Shown: positions 28,981 to 37,998 of the stretch, in pieces
How positions within the stretch are numbered: the first letter of the stretch is position 1
How the letters are laid out: every line of letters starts with the position of its first letter
Assembly: GCF_032050975.1 (NCBI RefSeq)
Contig: NZ_CP116967.1
Span: forward strand, 4,213,001-4,277,000
DNA: 64,000 nt
Direction of reading: 5' to 3'
Source of the DNA: Candidatus Nitrospira allomarina
GTDB lineage: Bacteria; Nitrospirota; Nitrospiria; Nitrospirales; UBA8639
Translations under genes and position numbers: made by a program
Notes under the pieces: model-generated
Database searches by the model: none
The model's input: the letters and a program-made list of their open reading frames with translations, nothing else
Told to the model about the DNA's origin: nothing

Positions 28981-31338
28981 CTAGCTTTTGCTGGCCGACG
29001 AGTAAGGAATAATGTACCTTTGCCGCACATAGTAAGGCACGCCTTGCGTCCAGGCATCGGTCAACACCAGTCTTGTAGGCCCTGTATGTTGGATCATTTC
29101 AACCGCTTTCTGCACCGCGTCCTTGGGTGTGACCCCGGACCGAACCACCACCAGCACGACATGGGCCAGTCCGCTTAGGACGTTGACATCCGCCAATGGC
29201 AAGACAGGTGGGCCGTCAAGAATAATAAACCGGTACCGAGACGTCATCATCTCCAACATAGAAGAGAGATTTTGCAACTTAGCAAGCGGAACCGGATACC
29301 GACCGACATCTCCCACCGACATGCACCACAACGGCAAATCGGGAATTTTTTGTAGACAGGGCTCCAACAACCCTTGAGCCCCAGAAAAATATTCCGCAAC
29401 ACCCGGCGCCTGATTGAGACCTAGTACCCTATGCAAATTCGGACATTTAAAGTCACAATCAATAATCAGTGTCGGCTCATCCAAATCCCTTGCCAGGGTA
29501 TAGGCGATATTCGCAGATGTGCTGGTTTTCCCTTCTCCCTTCATGGCACTCGTAATTAACACCACCTGGTTGGAGGCAACGGGATCCAGAAGATCCAGCC
29601 GAGTCGCAGCGACCCGGTACTGCTCAGCCACAATGGAATGAGGACGCCATTTGGCCACTAAATTTAGCTGAGGGAGAAATGCTTCATGAGAGGTTTTTGG
29701 TCGGTCTTCAGAGACCCCACCATCGTGGCCTTCCGTATCGGTGTCAGAACCTTTGCTTGTCAAGAGGGAATCGACGCACTGAGATAAGGCAAGGTGCTTC
29801 CCATTGGCACCACTCTGAGCTTCCAACTCATTTGCGACCATCTTCATGGATTTCCCATAGGCCATTTTAAAACTGGGAATGGTAGCCAGAGTGGCAAGCC
29901 CTAACGACATTTCCACCTCTTCCGAACGCCTGAACGTCGGCCATAACAAATCCAAAAGAAAGGCGAGTCCAAACCCCAATCCGGTTCCGAGGATAAACCC
30001 GGCCGCCGCAATCAATTCACGGGGTTTTCCCTCAGGCTTGGTCGGCAAATTGGCCGGATCTAAAATGCGAAATCTCTCTCCCTTTTGTCGTTTATCAAGA
30101 TTTTCAGAAATTCTGGCATTGATACGGTTTTCATGCAGGCGTTGATAGTGCCTCTGGATATTGTCGTAGTCCCGTTCCAGGGCTAGCAATGCCTGTTCAT
30201 GATGAGGCGTGTCTTCAAGCCGCTTCTCCAAGTTTTTCATGTTTTTGGAAACTTCGGCTAACTGGGATTTCAACGCAGGGAGTTGCGAATTTAATTCCTT
30301 CTTGGTGTTCAGCAGCTCGGCCAGATAGGGATCGGATGGAACCTGCCCCCCCCCACGCACCATGGGTCGATTGGCCAGTTCCTGTTCGGCATCCTTAATT
30401 TGCTTTTTCAAAGAAATGATATCCGGATAGGATTCCTTGTATTCACTTGACAACTTCGCCAATTCGCGGTTCAGCTCATATAGTCGCTGGCTCAGAGGAT
30501 CCGTTTTCCCCGAAAGGAGAGATCCCTTTGTTTTAGCAACCATACCGGGGTTTGCCTCATAATCCAGAATGGTCTTTTCTAACAAATCCAAGCGGGTGTT
30601 GATCGAATTCATCGATTCCTGGATGCGTGTTTTTTCCAGCTGTAGGCGATCGAGCGTCCTGAAATTCGCCTCCAACTGAGCAGGCAACTCTCCAACGTAC
30701 TTCATCCTATATTCGGACAAGGCTTTTTCTTTTTGATCTAGGGCTTCTTTCGCCGAGATAAGTTCTTGGTCTAAAAACTCCATCGCCCCTTCAATAAACT
30801 GTTCGCGAATTCTGATATTTTCATCGATGTACTGAGAGGCTAACCTGGCCGTCACTTTCATGGCCGTCTTCGGATCACGATGCGCAAACGATATGTTAAA
30901 GGCCTCGATTTGGCCACCACTGCCCTTTGTTTCAATCTTAATGTTTGTTCGTAACGCCTCAATCACCCCCTCATACCCCCGGGCTTTAATTTCGTCAGAG
31001 TATAAATGAAACTCTTCAATAATCTTCAGTAAACTGGTTCGGCTTAACACCTGTTGTGTCATGGTGGACACTCGGTCCGCGGTACTGCCTCCGACCACCG
31101 ACGAGACATATTTTTCGGGTATTTTTTGTTGTTCGATGAGAATGACCGTCTCCGATCGATACATATCCACTTTCAGCCAAGCGAGAGTCCCGCCAATGAC
31201 TATCCCTAATATGACGAAACTCAGAATCAACCACTTTCGTCGAACAGCCAAATCCCAAAAATCTTTAAGATATTTTTGGACGACAAGAGCTGGATCTGTG
31301 GTGTGAGAGGCTGCAGTAGGACCAGACATGGAACCCAT
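28981..31338 (-). CDS. Wzz chain-length determinant fused to BY-type tyrosine autokinase
   Basis: 785 residues; ATG 31338 follows AAGGA. The Wzz domain has helix WLILSFVILGIVIGGTLAW near residue 35, long coiled coils (residues about 170-400), and a second membrane helix around LIAAAGFILGTGLGFGLAFL. The kinase domain starts near residue 580: Walker A SAMKGEGKTS, Walker A' LIIDCDFKCPN, Walker B FIILDGPP. The tail VPYYVRQRYIIPYS is the tyrosine cluster that is autophosphorylated. Such proteins set chain length and drive assembly with Wza-type proteins, which are encoded immediately upstream. Confidence 0.93.
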   Translation of the reverse strand: MGSMSGPTAASHTTDPALVVQKYLKDFWDLAVRRKWLILSFVILGIVIGGTLAWLKVDMYRSETVILIEQQKIPEKYVSSVVGGSTADRVSTMTQQVLSRTSLLKIIEEFHLYSDEIKARGYEGVIEALRTNIKIETKGSGGQIEAFNISFAHRDPKTAMKVTARLASQYIDENIRIREQFIEGAMEFLDQELISAKEALDQKEKALSEYRMKYVGELPAQLEANFRTLDRLQLEKTRIQESMNSINTRLDLLEKTILDYEANPGMVAKTKGSLLSGKTDPLSQRLYELNRELAKLSSEYKESYPDIISLKKQIKDAEQELANRPMVRGGGQVPSDPYLAELLNTKKELNSQLPALKSQLAEVSKNMKNLEKRLEDTPHHEQALLALERDYDNIQRHYQRLHENRINARISENLDKRQKGERFRILDPANLPTKPEGKPRELIAAAGFILGTGLGFGLAFLLDLLWPTFRRSEEVEMSLGLATLATIPSFKMAYGKSMKMVANELEAQSGANGKHLALSQCVDSLLTSKGSDTDTEGHDGGVSEDRPKTSHEAFLPQLNLVAKWRPHSIVAEQYRVAATRLDLLDPVASNQVVLITSAMKGEGKTSTSANIAYTLARDLDEPTLIIDCDFKCPNLHRVLGLNQAPGVAEYFSGAQGLLEPCLQKIPDLPLWCMSVGDVGRYPVPLAKLQNLSSMLEMMTSRYRFIILDGPPVLPLADVNVLSGLAHVVLVVVRSGVTPKDAVQKAVEMIQHTGPTRLVLTDAWTQGVPYYVRQRYIIPYSSASKS

Positions 31339-31406
31339 GATATTCCTTCTATTGCGAGAGCCCAGGGTCTACCTGGCCAATCCGGTTTATGAACGGCTTT
31401 TTGGAT

Positions 31407-32024
31407 TTACGGGACGATGACCGTATCCCCGGACCTGAGGGTGATGTTATACGCTCCCCCATCTTCCGAAATAAGATCTGAATATCGAAGCGGGATACGT
31501 GTTTCTGTGACATGGCCCCTCTCATCTTTTTCCGTCCGAACGACTATGATGTTATTTCGGGAAGCGAATTGGGTAAATCCACCGGCTAAGGACAGGGCCT
31601 GGAGAATCGTCGTATAGGATTTCAATGGCAATTTCCCTGGCTTTGTCACTTCTCCTACCACAAACACATAGTAACTATTGACCTCGATCACATTGACCGA
31701 TACGGATGGATTTTCTTTTACCGCCTTAAATTTTTCTGCAATTTTTTTGGCAACTTGATCAGCAGTCAAGCCACTGGCTACCACATCACCGATTAAGGCT
31801 AACGAAATTTTTCCGTCCGGCCGGATCACGACCTGCCTCGATAAGTCGGGGTTTTTCCATACGATCACTTCGATGACATCTTCGGGGCCCAAGACAAAGC
31901 CCTCTTCAGGGTGCCCCGGGGAAACAATCACGTCCGGTTTCAGACATCCGGAACAGAGTAAAAACCCCATCAGGGTTAGGATGAGAGAAAGCTTGCGTTT
32001 TATAGATGGAAAGGTGTTCCTCAT
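31407..32024 (-). CDS. Wza-type polysaccharide export lipoprotein
   Basis: 205 residues with signal sequence LSLILTLMGFLLCSGC (candidate lipid-modified Cys). Poly_export motif: LGPEDVIEVIVWKNPDLSR and VIRPDGKISLALIGDV; then a SLBB-like domain, VFVVGEVTKPGKLPL with AGGFTQFASRNNIIVVR. It is shorter than classical Wza (about 380 residues) and lacks the C-terminal outer-membrane helix, so another protein may form the pore. It is a tandem paralogue of the upstream gene, 30 bp away. Confidence 0.9.
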   Translation of the reverse strand: MRNTFPSIKRKLSLILTLMGFLLCSGCLKPDVIVSPGHPEEGFVLGPEDVIEVIVWKNPDLSRQVVIRPDGKISLALIGDVVASGLTADQVAKKIAEKFKAVKENPSVSVNVIEVNSYYVFVVGEVTKPGKLPLKSYTTILQALSLAGGFTQFASRNNIIVVRTEKDERGHVTETRIPLRYSDLISEDGGAYNITLRSGDTVIVP

Positions 32025-32054
32025 ATGACCTCAATCAAACGAAAAAATGAGTGA

Positions 32055-32717
32055 TTACGGAATCAGGACCATGGTCTCGGAAGGAACGACAATGGTATCA
32101 CCGGGCTTTAACTCAACATTGTCAGCTCCCCGCAAAATAATATCGTCGTAACTGACCACCAATTTTTGCGGCGCCTCGCTATCCATTCCCAACCGAAAAA
32201 TTGTAATCCGGCTCCGTACGGCATCTGGTGCCATCCCTCCCGCTAACGTAATGGCCTGGATGAGTGTTGTTCGGCTTAACAACGGTAATTTCCCGATTTT
32301 GCCGACTGCGCCTTGTACGTAAAAGTAATAACTATTGACTTCCTTAACCACGATGGCCACTGTCGGATTTTCCTTATAGGACTTGAGTTTCTGAGTAATA
32401 TCATCTCGAAGTTCAGAAGTCGTACGCCCCACCGCCTTCACATCTCCAATAAGGGGCAAGGACACTTTTCCATCGGGACGAACCCTCACCTCTCTCGACA
32501 GATCCGGATTGCGCCAGACACTGATTTCCAAAATGTCTTCCGGCCCAATAATGTAGTCATCGATGACAATTAAGGCCCGTTTTTCGGCTCGTTGGGCCTC
32601 TTGGGACATGGCGCCCACATTAGAATCACCAAATGCCGAACCGAAAAAACTCAGGCTGAGCAAACCGGATACCAGACACACGACATGAATACTCCTACGA
32701 TACGCACTCTGCCTCAT
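32055..32717 (-). CDS. Wza-type polysaccharide export protein, tandem paralogue
   Basis: 220 residues; GAGGTGAG lies just upstream of ATG 32717. A signal peptide (LVSGLLSLSFFGSAFG) precedes the mature protein, with no lipobox cysteine. Poly_export motif IIGPEDILEISVWRNPDLSR and VRVRPDGKVSLPLIGDV, then SLBB-like YVQGAVGKIGKLPLLSR. The two copies share the same order of motifs but differ in membrane attachment, so they may form a mixed periplasmic assembly. First gene of the export group. Confidence 0.9.
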   Translation of the reverse strand: MRQSAYRRSIHVVCLVSGLLSLSFFGSAFGDSNVGAMSQEAQRAEKRALIVIDDYIIGPEDILEISVWRNPDLSREVRVRPDGKVSLPLIGDVKAVGRTTSELRDDITQKLKSYKENPTVAIVVKEVNSYYFYVQGAVGKIGKLPLLSRTTLIQAITLAGGMAPDAVRSRITIFRLGMDSEAPQKLVVSYDDIILRGADNVELKPGDTIVVPSETMVLIP

Positions 32718-33238
32718 AACTCACCTCATTCCCCGTGAAAGATACCCAAGCACATTTGTTAGATAAGCTTTGCCTGCTTCATCAACGCGATGGCCTTTAC
32801 AACATCATGGGCCAAATTCATAGACGAAACTTGCCACCGATCATTCAAAGCCAACGCCTTCCTACCAGCTTCTCAGCCTGGATTGGAACGGATACAGAAA
32901 CAGTTGAATAAAGTATCAATCGGTGGATAGAGGATGAAAATTAAATAATAATCGAAAATCTTTCATATGCGTGATTCAGACATATGATGTATTGAGGCTG
33001 ACCTCAAAAAATACAAAAAACGCCATCGGGGTCATGAGGACCTCCAAGCATAAAACGTAGGCTGGACTTCTCCCAACGGAGAAGTGGATTCAGATCGTAT
33101 TCGATGGAGGCGAACTGTTTCTGCGTGATTAAATCAGGCTCTCAGGTCAGAATACCGGGAAGGAAAACTGAGAAAGGGTGAGGCAGACACGTGGCCAGGA
33201 AAATGCTGAAGAAGGAACGGGCCTAGTGTAAAAATATT
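32718..33238. other. Leader/promoter region of the EPS export operon
   Basis: About 520 bp between the tRNA and the first EPS gene. No gene is supported. An AT-rich stretch at 32935-32965 could hold a promoter for the minus-strand operon, but I cannot assign boxes with confidence. Confidence 0.4.
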
Positions 33239-33315
33239 TGGTGCCCCCGACACGAATTGAACGTGCGGCCCGCGGTTTAGGAAACCGCTGCTCTATCCGA
33301 CTGAGCTACGGGGGC
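33239..33315 (-). tRNA. tRNA-Arg (anticodon CCT)
   Basis: Read on the minus strand it begins GCCCCCGTAGCTCAGTCGG and folds as a full cloverleaf: a 7-bp acceptor stem (GCCCCCG with CGGGGGC), D arm, anticodon stem GCGGT/ACCGC around loop TTCCTAA (anticodon CCT), and T arm with TTCAATT. CCA is encoded at the 3' end (33241-33239). It decodes AGG. It borders the integrase pseudogene. Confidence 0.95.
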
Positions 33316-33363
33316 ATCCTCTACATGTTACAGATTCCAGCAAGAAAGGTAAACTGGCAGGGG

Positions 33364-34134
33364 TTATAGCGTGTTAAGTTTCGCAGATGTCTTCAGCAAA
33401 TTCTTTTCGTTTACGTTGTTGTACCGCTTATACATCTTCTCCGATTTGTGACCCACAACCTTCATAGCTGGGATCGTACCTCCCTGCTTTCCTGAGAGTC
33501 ATAGCACTCGAAAAGTCTGAATCCCGGCATCCCCCAAAGCAGATTTCAATGCCTTTTAATTGAACCTAGGCTCTGCCCATTATACAAAAAGACCTTAGTT
33601 GTTTATAGACTCTTCCCCTTAAATAAATCTGTCAGAGCATGTCGGACATTGACCGTCAACGGCATCAGGCAAGACTCTCCGTTTTTGATATCCCTCTACA
33701 ATAAGGTGAGAGATCTACTTTGGAGATCAACCTGCTCCCAAGTCAGATGGAGAATCTCCCTCAACTGCATTCCCAAATGATAGGCAAGAAAACGAAGGGG
33801 TTTCAGGCGAGGACCAGCCCGCTCATAGAGTTTGGCCCACTCCTTTTAACACAAAACCCGATCACGCTCATTTTTAGGGATAGGGCCTACCGACTGTTTT
33901 CGCGACACGCACGTTAATCAGTCACCTCCGTTCAGCAAGGCTCAACCCATGCTTTAATACCATATGATCGTTGTTAATGGTTTGGAAACTTGGCAACTCT
34001 CCATTTCGAAGCTTCCTGTCTTGCACCGTTTCATTCTTTACTAATGCTCCATCAGGAGAAAAGGATAAAACCTTATCTTCGTTTACTAACCGAAACTCCA
34101 CGTACCACGCGTCCTTTCGTTTAGTGAGTCACAT
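33364..34134 (-). pseudogene. Tyrosine site-specific integrase, decayed
   Basis: Pieces of a phage-type integrase follow one another in shifting frames. After AGGAGG and ATG 34134 comes an immediate TGA, then LTKRKDAWYVEFRLVNEDKV (SAM-like N-terminal arm). Next are EWAKLYERAGPRLKPLRFLA and GMQLREILHLTWEQVDLQ, holding the first catalytic Arg, then KNGESCLMPLTVNVRHALTD, VFLYNGQSLGSIK and LKSALGDAGIQTFRV. The end AMKVVGHKSEKMYKRYNNVN contains the His and nucleophile Tyr. The HxLR box is lost. At least four frameshifts or stops are present, so it is inactive. Its C-terminus points at the 5' end of the tRNA-Arg, 48 bp away. Confidence 0.85.
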
Positions 34135-34384
34135 AAACCTTTCCTCCTTTAGTTTGAGATTGTTTACGGATTGCCTCCGATACAAACACCCCTAGGGCTT
34201 TCGCCCTTCGTTGGACCGTTGGGAGGGGAAGATCAAGGGCTCCAGTCTCCATCCTGGCCAAAGATACATATTGCACCCCCGCTTTGGTCAGCCAGGGTTC
34301 GTCACGATAGCCTCTATTGAGTCCGTAGGGAGCGAAGTTATTTCATGGGTAATTGGTAGTCATTTAACTAACCATAAATAGTCA

Positions 34385-34463
34385 AGATCGTATCTCAGGC
34401 ATCGGCATGACAGTTTGTTGTTTGATGCAATCATCCAGTTTGGCAGGATCAAATAGGCACGCT
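34385..34463 (-). repeat. Excisionase-like gene fragment, copy 1 (direct repeat with copy 2)
   Basis: On the minus strand this reads ACLFDPAKLDDCIKQQTVMP MP, matching the end of the HTH protein fragment at 34890-35030 (KIDPLKLDEWIRQQTKMP MP). About 56 nt align without gaps between 34400-34455 and 34908-34963 by eye, about three quarters identical. The two copies directly bracket the STAS gene. Confidence 0.65.
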
Positions 34464-34536
34464 CCTTCCATCCATGATTTGTCTTTTTCCAAAAAGAAAT
34501 CTTCACTCTCTCCTCTTTGTTGCCGATAAACCTCTC

Positions 34537-34896
34537 ATGCAGGACTTCGATAGTTCCAACAACCCTACCACTAGAGTATTGACTCTTTCCGGACACCTGG
34601 ATTCCCTTCAAACCCTGAGACTTGAAGAATTTATTGAGGAGGCTCAACAAGGAACCTGCCGCCACGTCATCCTTAATCTTTCCAAAGTGCCGACCATGGA
34701 CCTGGGCGGAGTAGGGAACCTTTTTACGTGGTACCACGCGTTGCATATTAATAAGGTGCGTCTCAGTATCGTGGCCCCGTCCCCCATGGTTCGCAATACA
34801 ATGGAATCTCTCCATCTGACCGAACTCATTTCGATCTATTCGTCCATTCCCGAAGCGATTAGTCATCATCCTGCCCCCGATTCCGTTTCTTCCTAA
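34537..34896 (+). CDS. STAS-domain protein (anti-sigma factor antagonist-like)
   Basis: 119 residues from ATG 34537; an in-frame start at 34474 would add 21 residues that match nothing. The STAS fold is recognisable: VLTLSGHLDSLQTLRLEEFI, HVILNLSKVPTMDLGGVGNL with the loop that is DSSG in SpoIIAA replaced by MDLGG, and VRLSIVAPSPMVRNTMESLH. The phosphorylatable serine appears to be replaced by Leu or Gly, so it may act as a constitutive binding module. No partner anti-sigma kinase is next to it. It is the only intact gene inside the decayed integrative element. The opposite-strand frame 34360-34980 is not one gene. Confidence 0.75.
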   Translation: MQDFDSSNNPTTRVLTLSGHLDSLQTLRLEEFIEEAQQGTCRHVILNLSKVPTMDLGGVGNLFTWYHALHINKVRLSIVAPSPMVRNTMESLHLTELISIYSSIPEAISHHPAPDSVSS

Positions 34897-35030
34897 CTTC
34901 TTCCTGGGCATCGGCATTTTTGTTTGCTGTCTAATCCATTCGTCCAGTTTCAGGGGATCAATCTTCAGAAATCTTCCCATTTTGATATGAGGAAATTCCG
35001 CTCATGCTTCACCTGAAAGGGTCGTTGGGT
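34890..35030 (-). pseudogene. Excisionase/HTH_17-like DNA-binding protein remnant (copy 2)
   Basis: On the minus strand AEFPHIKMGRFLKIDPLKLD continues with EWIRQQTKMPMPRKK. This is the wing and last helix of excisionase-family winged HTH proteins (IPHIK.G+..+....+l..Wi...). The first HTH helix is gone and an in-frame stop precedes it. It begins directly after the STAS stop codon. With the integrase pseudogene it marks an old integrative element. Confidence 0.65.
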
Positions 35031-35233
35031 GGGAATGGGCCTGAGTTTTATGAAAAAGTACCCCTCTCACGATTCTTAACACCACGAACCAAGTGTGAGG
35101 TGTTAAAAAGAGAGCCAAATGGGAGTGAAGTTGGATGAACGTGGGTGAAGTGGAATAAGGGGAGTAATCCGGGTTTATGGAGGTGTGAAAAGGGTCTTGC
35201 CTTTTTTTTTAATCACTTCGACAATCCCCTTTG

Positions 35234-35277
35234 AGTGTTTCGGAAAACGCTGTTTTACCCGACTGACCTACGCGGGC
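35234..35277 (-). pseudogene. Decayed tRNA-Arg-like 5' half
   Basis: The minus strand begins GCCCGCGTAGGTCAGTCGG and continues to an anticodon loop TTCCGAA. About 37 of the first 44 positions equal the intact tRNA-Arg(CCT) at 33239-33315. The anticodon would be CCG (also Arg). The T arm and 3' acceptor are lost. It marks the far border of the decayed element, or an independent tRNA pseudogene. Confidence 0.6.
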
Positions 35278-35430
35278 AACAAATCTTATTTTAAAGAGCA
35301 ATGACTTTCATCTACAATCCTAATAGGATGTTGATATTTTATTAGAATGTTCAAATGGTACACAGCAGACGTGAAAGGGTACCCTCTTTACCTCTAGAAC
35401 AAGAGCACCCAGCGTATTCTTTAGATTGAC

Positions 35431-36450
35431 ATGAAACCGATCTCCAATCCACAAAATCCCTTTTCTCCAGAAGTCCGCGAGCGCCTGGAGCCGCCTGCAC
35501 CGGTGACCCCGGACATCTTCGAAGAAACGGTGAAGACTATCCTCAGCCACAATACCAGCCCCGACCTCCCCTTTCGATGGAGCGTGAATCCCTACCGAGG
35601 GTGCTTTCATGCCTGCGCCTATTGCTATGCCCGCCCCACCCACGAATACTGGGGGTTTGGATCCGGAACGGACTTCGAATCCAAGCTGGTCGTCAAAGTC
35701 AATGCTCCTGCTAAACTTCAGGAATCATTGCTCAAACGATCCTGGCAAGGGGAATTGATTGTGTTTTCCGGCAATACCGATCCATATCAACCCCTGGAAG
35801 CCACCTACAAACTGACCAGATCCTGTTTACAAGTCTGTGCAGAATTTCATAATCCGGTTGGACTTATCTCCAAATCCGCCCTCATCGTGCGAGACATTGA
35901 TGTATTGCAAGAGTTGCGTAACAAAGCATGGGTGCGCGTCTTTTTGAGTATTCCGTTTGCCTCAGATGACATTGCCCGGAAAGTTGAACCGCAAGCCCCC
36001 TCAATTACAAAACGATTTGAGACCTTAGAACAGTTGTCCAAAGCCGGCATTTCAACCGCGGTCTCGATTGCCCCCGTCATTCCGGGATTAAATGAACACG
36101 ACATTCCACAGATTTTATCGCGCGCGAGCGATGCCGGTGCCCAACATGCTGCCTACATCCTGCTGCGTCTCAACGATAACGTGGAACAGGTATTTATTGA
36201 ACGGATGACGCATCATTTTCCCGATCGAATCCAGAAAATCCTCGCCCACCTCAAAGAAGTTCGAGGAGGACAAGTTGGGGATCGAACGTTTTTCAAACGC
36301 CATGTTGGCGAGGGGAAAACATGGAATGTCATTGAGCAACTATTCGACATGGCCTCGAAGAAACATGGATTTCATGACATTCCCGATACACCTATTTCTG
36401 CTACTTTTCGACGGCCAGGACCCACGCAACTCTCTCTGTGGGAGTCCTGA
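35431..36450 (+). CDS. Radical SAM protein (PA0069 / spore-photoproduct-lyase-like family)
   Basis: 339 residues. The iron-sulphur motif is GCFHACAYCYARPTHEYWG: Cys58, Cys62 and Cys65 in a CX3CX2C spacing, preceded by SVNPYRG. ELIVFSGNTDPYQPLEATYK and VSIAPVIPGLNEHDIP are typical of this conserved family, which is widespread and mostly uncharacterised. It ends with a LSLW motif (PTQLSLWES). It is monocistronic. The true substrate is not known from sequence. Confidence 0.9.
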   Translation: MKPISNPQNPFSPEVRERLEPPAPVTPDIFEETVKTILSHNTSPDLPFRWSVNPYRGCFHACAYCYARPTHEYWGFGSGTDFESKLVVKVNAPAKLQESLLKRSWQGELIVFSGNTDPYQPLEATYKLTRSCLQVCAEFHNPVGLISKSALIVRDIDVLQELRNKAWVRVFLSIPFASDDIARKVEPQAPSITKRFETLEQLSKAGISTAVSIAPVIPGLNEHDIPQILSRASDAGAQHAAYILLRLNDNVEQVFIERMTHHFPDRIQKILAHLKEVRGGQVGDRTFFKRHVGEGKTWNVIEQLFDMASKKHGFHDIPDTPISATFRRPGPTQLSLWES

Positions 36451-36768
36451 AAAAATGCCTCCATCGGCGTTCTTGCCCCTTGGCCTGGCTCATTCACTCC
36501 TCCGTGCGTTCCGCCAAACCAAGGAGCTGCGGCCTTGCTGGATGGACCCTTTCTGAAAACTCTCAATTTTTTTCAAACGGCTTTAGATCCCCCGCATCTG
36601 GGACTACATAGGAATGCTATTTCAATTTTCACACAGCCCCCCCCTTAGAGGATCCTTCCTTATAACTCAACCGAAACACGCAGTTTGGCAAGACCCTGAG
36701 TCCTTCAGTACAATCCACCTCTGACAATTCTTCTTGCTCATTCAGAACCAAAGGACACACCCTATCTC
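36451..36768. other. Intergenic, nothing recognised
   Basis: About 318 bp. It contains a GC-rich stretch (36480-36550) that could fold, but I see no clear terminator or gene. It must hold the promoter of the TPR lipoprotein. Confidence 0.4.
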
Positions 36769-37998
36769 ATGACTCTTTCTTTTCGACCCTCACATATTTT
36801 TCGGTACCTGTCCCTTACCCTGCTCATCATGACCCTCATCGGGTGCAGCGAAGACAAAACGCCCTGGCAACTCCACACCGACCAAGGCACGACCATGATG
36901 GAACAGGGAAAGTTCCCGGAAGCTGAACAGGAACTGAAGGCTGCGCTTGAGCTGGCCGAACAATTCGAAGGACAGGACCCTCGCCTCATCCAGTCCATCA
37001 CCAATTTAGCGATTCTGCACAATGCGAAAGGGGAACCCGAACAGGCTGAAGCCCTCCTTCTGAAAGCTGTGGCTATTCATGAAAAAGGGCCAAATTCTCA
37101 GACAGCCGAGTTAGCAGCAAGCCTCAGTAATCTTGGTGCGTTATATGTCACTCAACAGAAGTTCGACCAGGCTCAAGCCTCATTCGAACGAGCCTTAACC
37201 GTTCGGGAACAAGCATTGGGTTCTGATAACCCCGAGGTTATCCGTGACCTGGAAAATCTCGCAGCACTGTTTGTGCGGCAAGCCCACTATGCCCAGGCGG
37301 AACCCTATCTGAAGCGGGTTCTCGACAGCCGGGAAAGGACCACAGGACCGGAAGCACCTGAACTCATTGAACCACTCAATAATCTCGCACTCCTCCATCG
37401 AGCTCAGGAACAGTATGCCCAGGCAGAGGCGTTATTACTCCGGGCTTTAGCCATCAAAGAGAAGCAAATTGGCCCCACCAATCCCCATCTGCTCGGCAGC
37501 TTGAACAATCTGGCGCTTCTCTATAGTACGGCCAAGCAATTTTCACAAGCGACCCCTGTGTTGGAACGAATGCTGGCTATTAGCGAAGAGGGATTTGGCA
37601 AGGACCATCCCCGGGTTGCCATCATCCTCAATCAATTGGGAGAAATCCACAGGCTACAGGACCAACCTGGGCACGCCATACCTTTAATCCAACGCGCCAT
37701 TGCCATTATTGAACAGGCAGAAGGGCCCGAACATTCAAGCTTGAGCGGCCCTCTCAATAATTTAGCGGTACTGTATGTCACCACAGGACAATATGATAAA
37801 GCCGATCCCTTGTTTCAACGGACCATCACTCTCACTGAACAGACCATGGGAAAAGATCATTTTCGGGTGGAACGAGCGCTTAGAAATTACGCCACCCTCT
37901 TGCGAAAAATAGGTCGAACCGAGGACGCCGTCACGCAGGAAACGAGGGCCAATGCCATTCACGAAAAAAACAATCCTACACTGACATCTTCTCCGTAG
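36769..37998 (+). CDS. Tetratricopeptide-repeat lipoprotein
   Basis: 409 residues. A signal peptide ends in lipobox LIGC (Cys near residue 27). The rest is about eight TPR units of the 42-residue kinesin-light-chain type, each with a LNNLA.LY...G.Y..A......RAL.I.E pattern, for example PLNNLALLHRAQEQYAQAEA. It probably scaffolds periplasmic protein complexes. No operon partner is evident, and the function is not known. Confidence 0.88.
   Translation: MTLSFRPSHIFRYLSLTLLIMTLIGCSEDKTPWQLHTDQGTTMMEQGKFPEAEQELKAALELAEQFEGQDPRLIQSITNLAILHNAKGEPEQAEALLLKAVAIHEKGPNSQTAELAASLSNLGALYVTQQKFDQAQASFERALTVREQALGSDNPEVIRDLENLAALFVRQAHYAQAEPYLKRVLDSRERTTGPEAPELIEPLNNLALLHRAQEQYAQAEALLLRALAIKEKQIGPTNPHLLGSLNNLALLYSTAKQFSQATPVLERMLAISEEGFGKDHPRVAIILNQLGEIHRLQDQPGHAIPLIQRAIAIIEQAEGPEHSSLSGPLNNLAVLYVTTGQYDKADPLFQRTITLTEQTMGKDHFRVERALRNYATLLRKIGRTEDAVTQETRANAIHEKNNPTLTSSP

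Noticed and set aside
24701-32717. Possible exosortase (XrtA) gene in the EPS locus
   Set aside because: No eight-helix protein with the exosortase Cys/Arg/His motifs is found in the window, though associated genes are.
34360-34980. 206-codon minus-strand frame
   Set aside because: It spans the excisionase fragments and the antisense of STAS; only its ends have homology, so it is not one gene.
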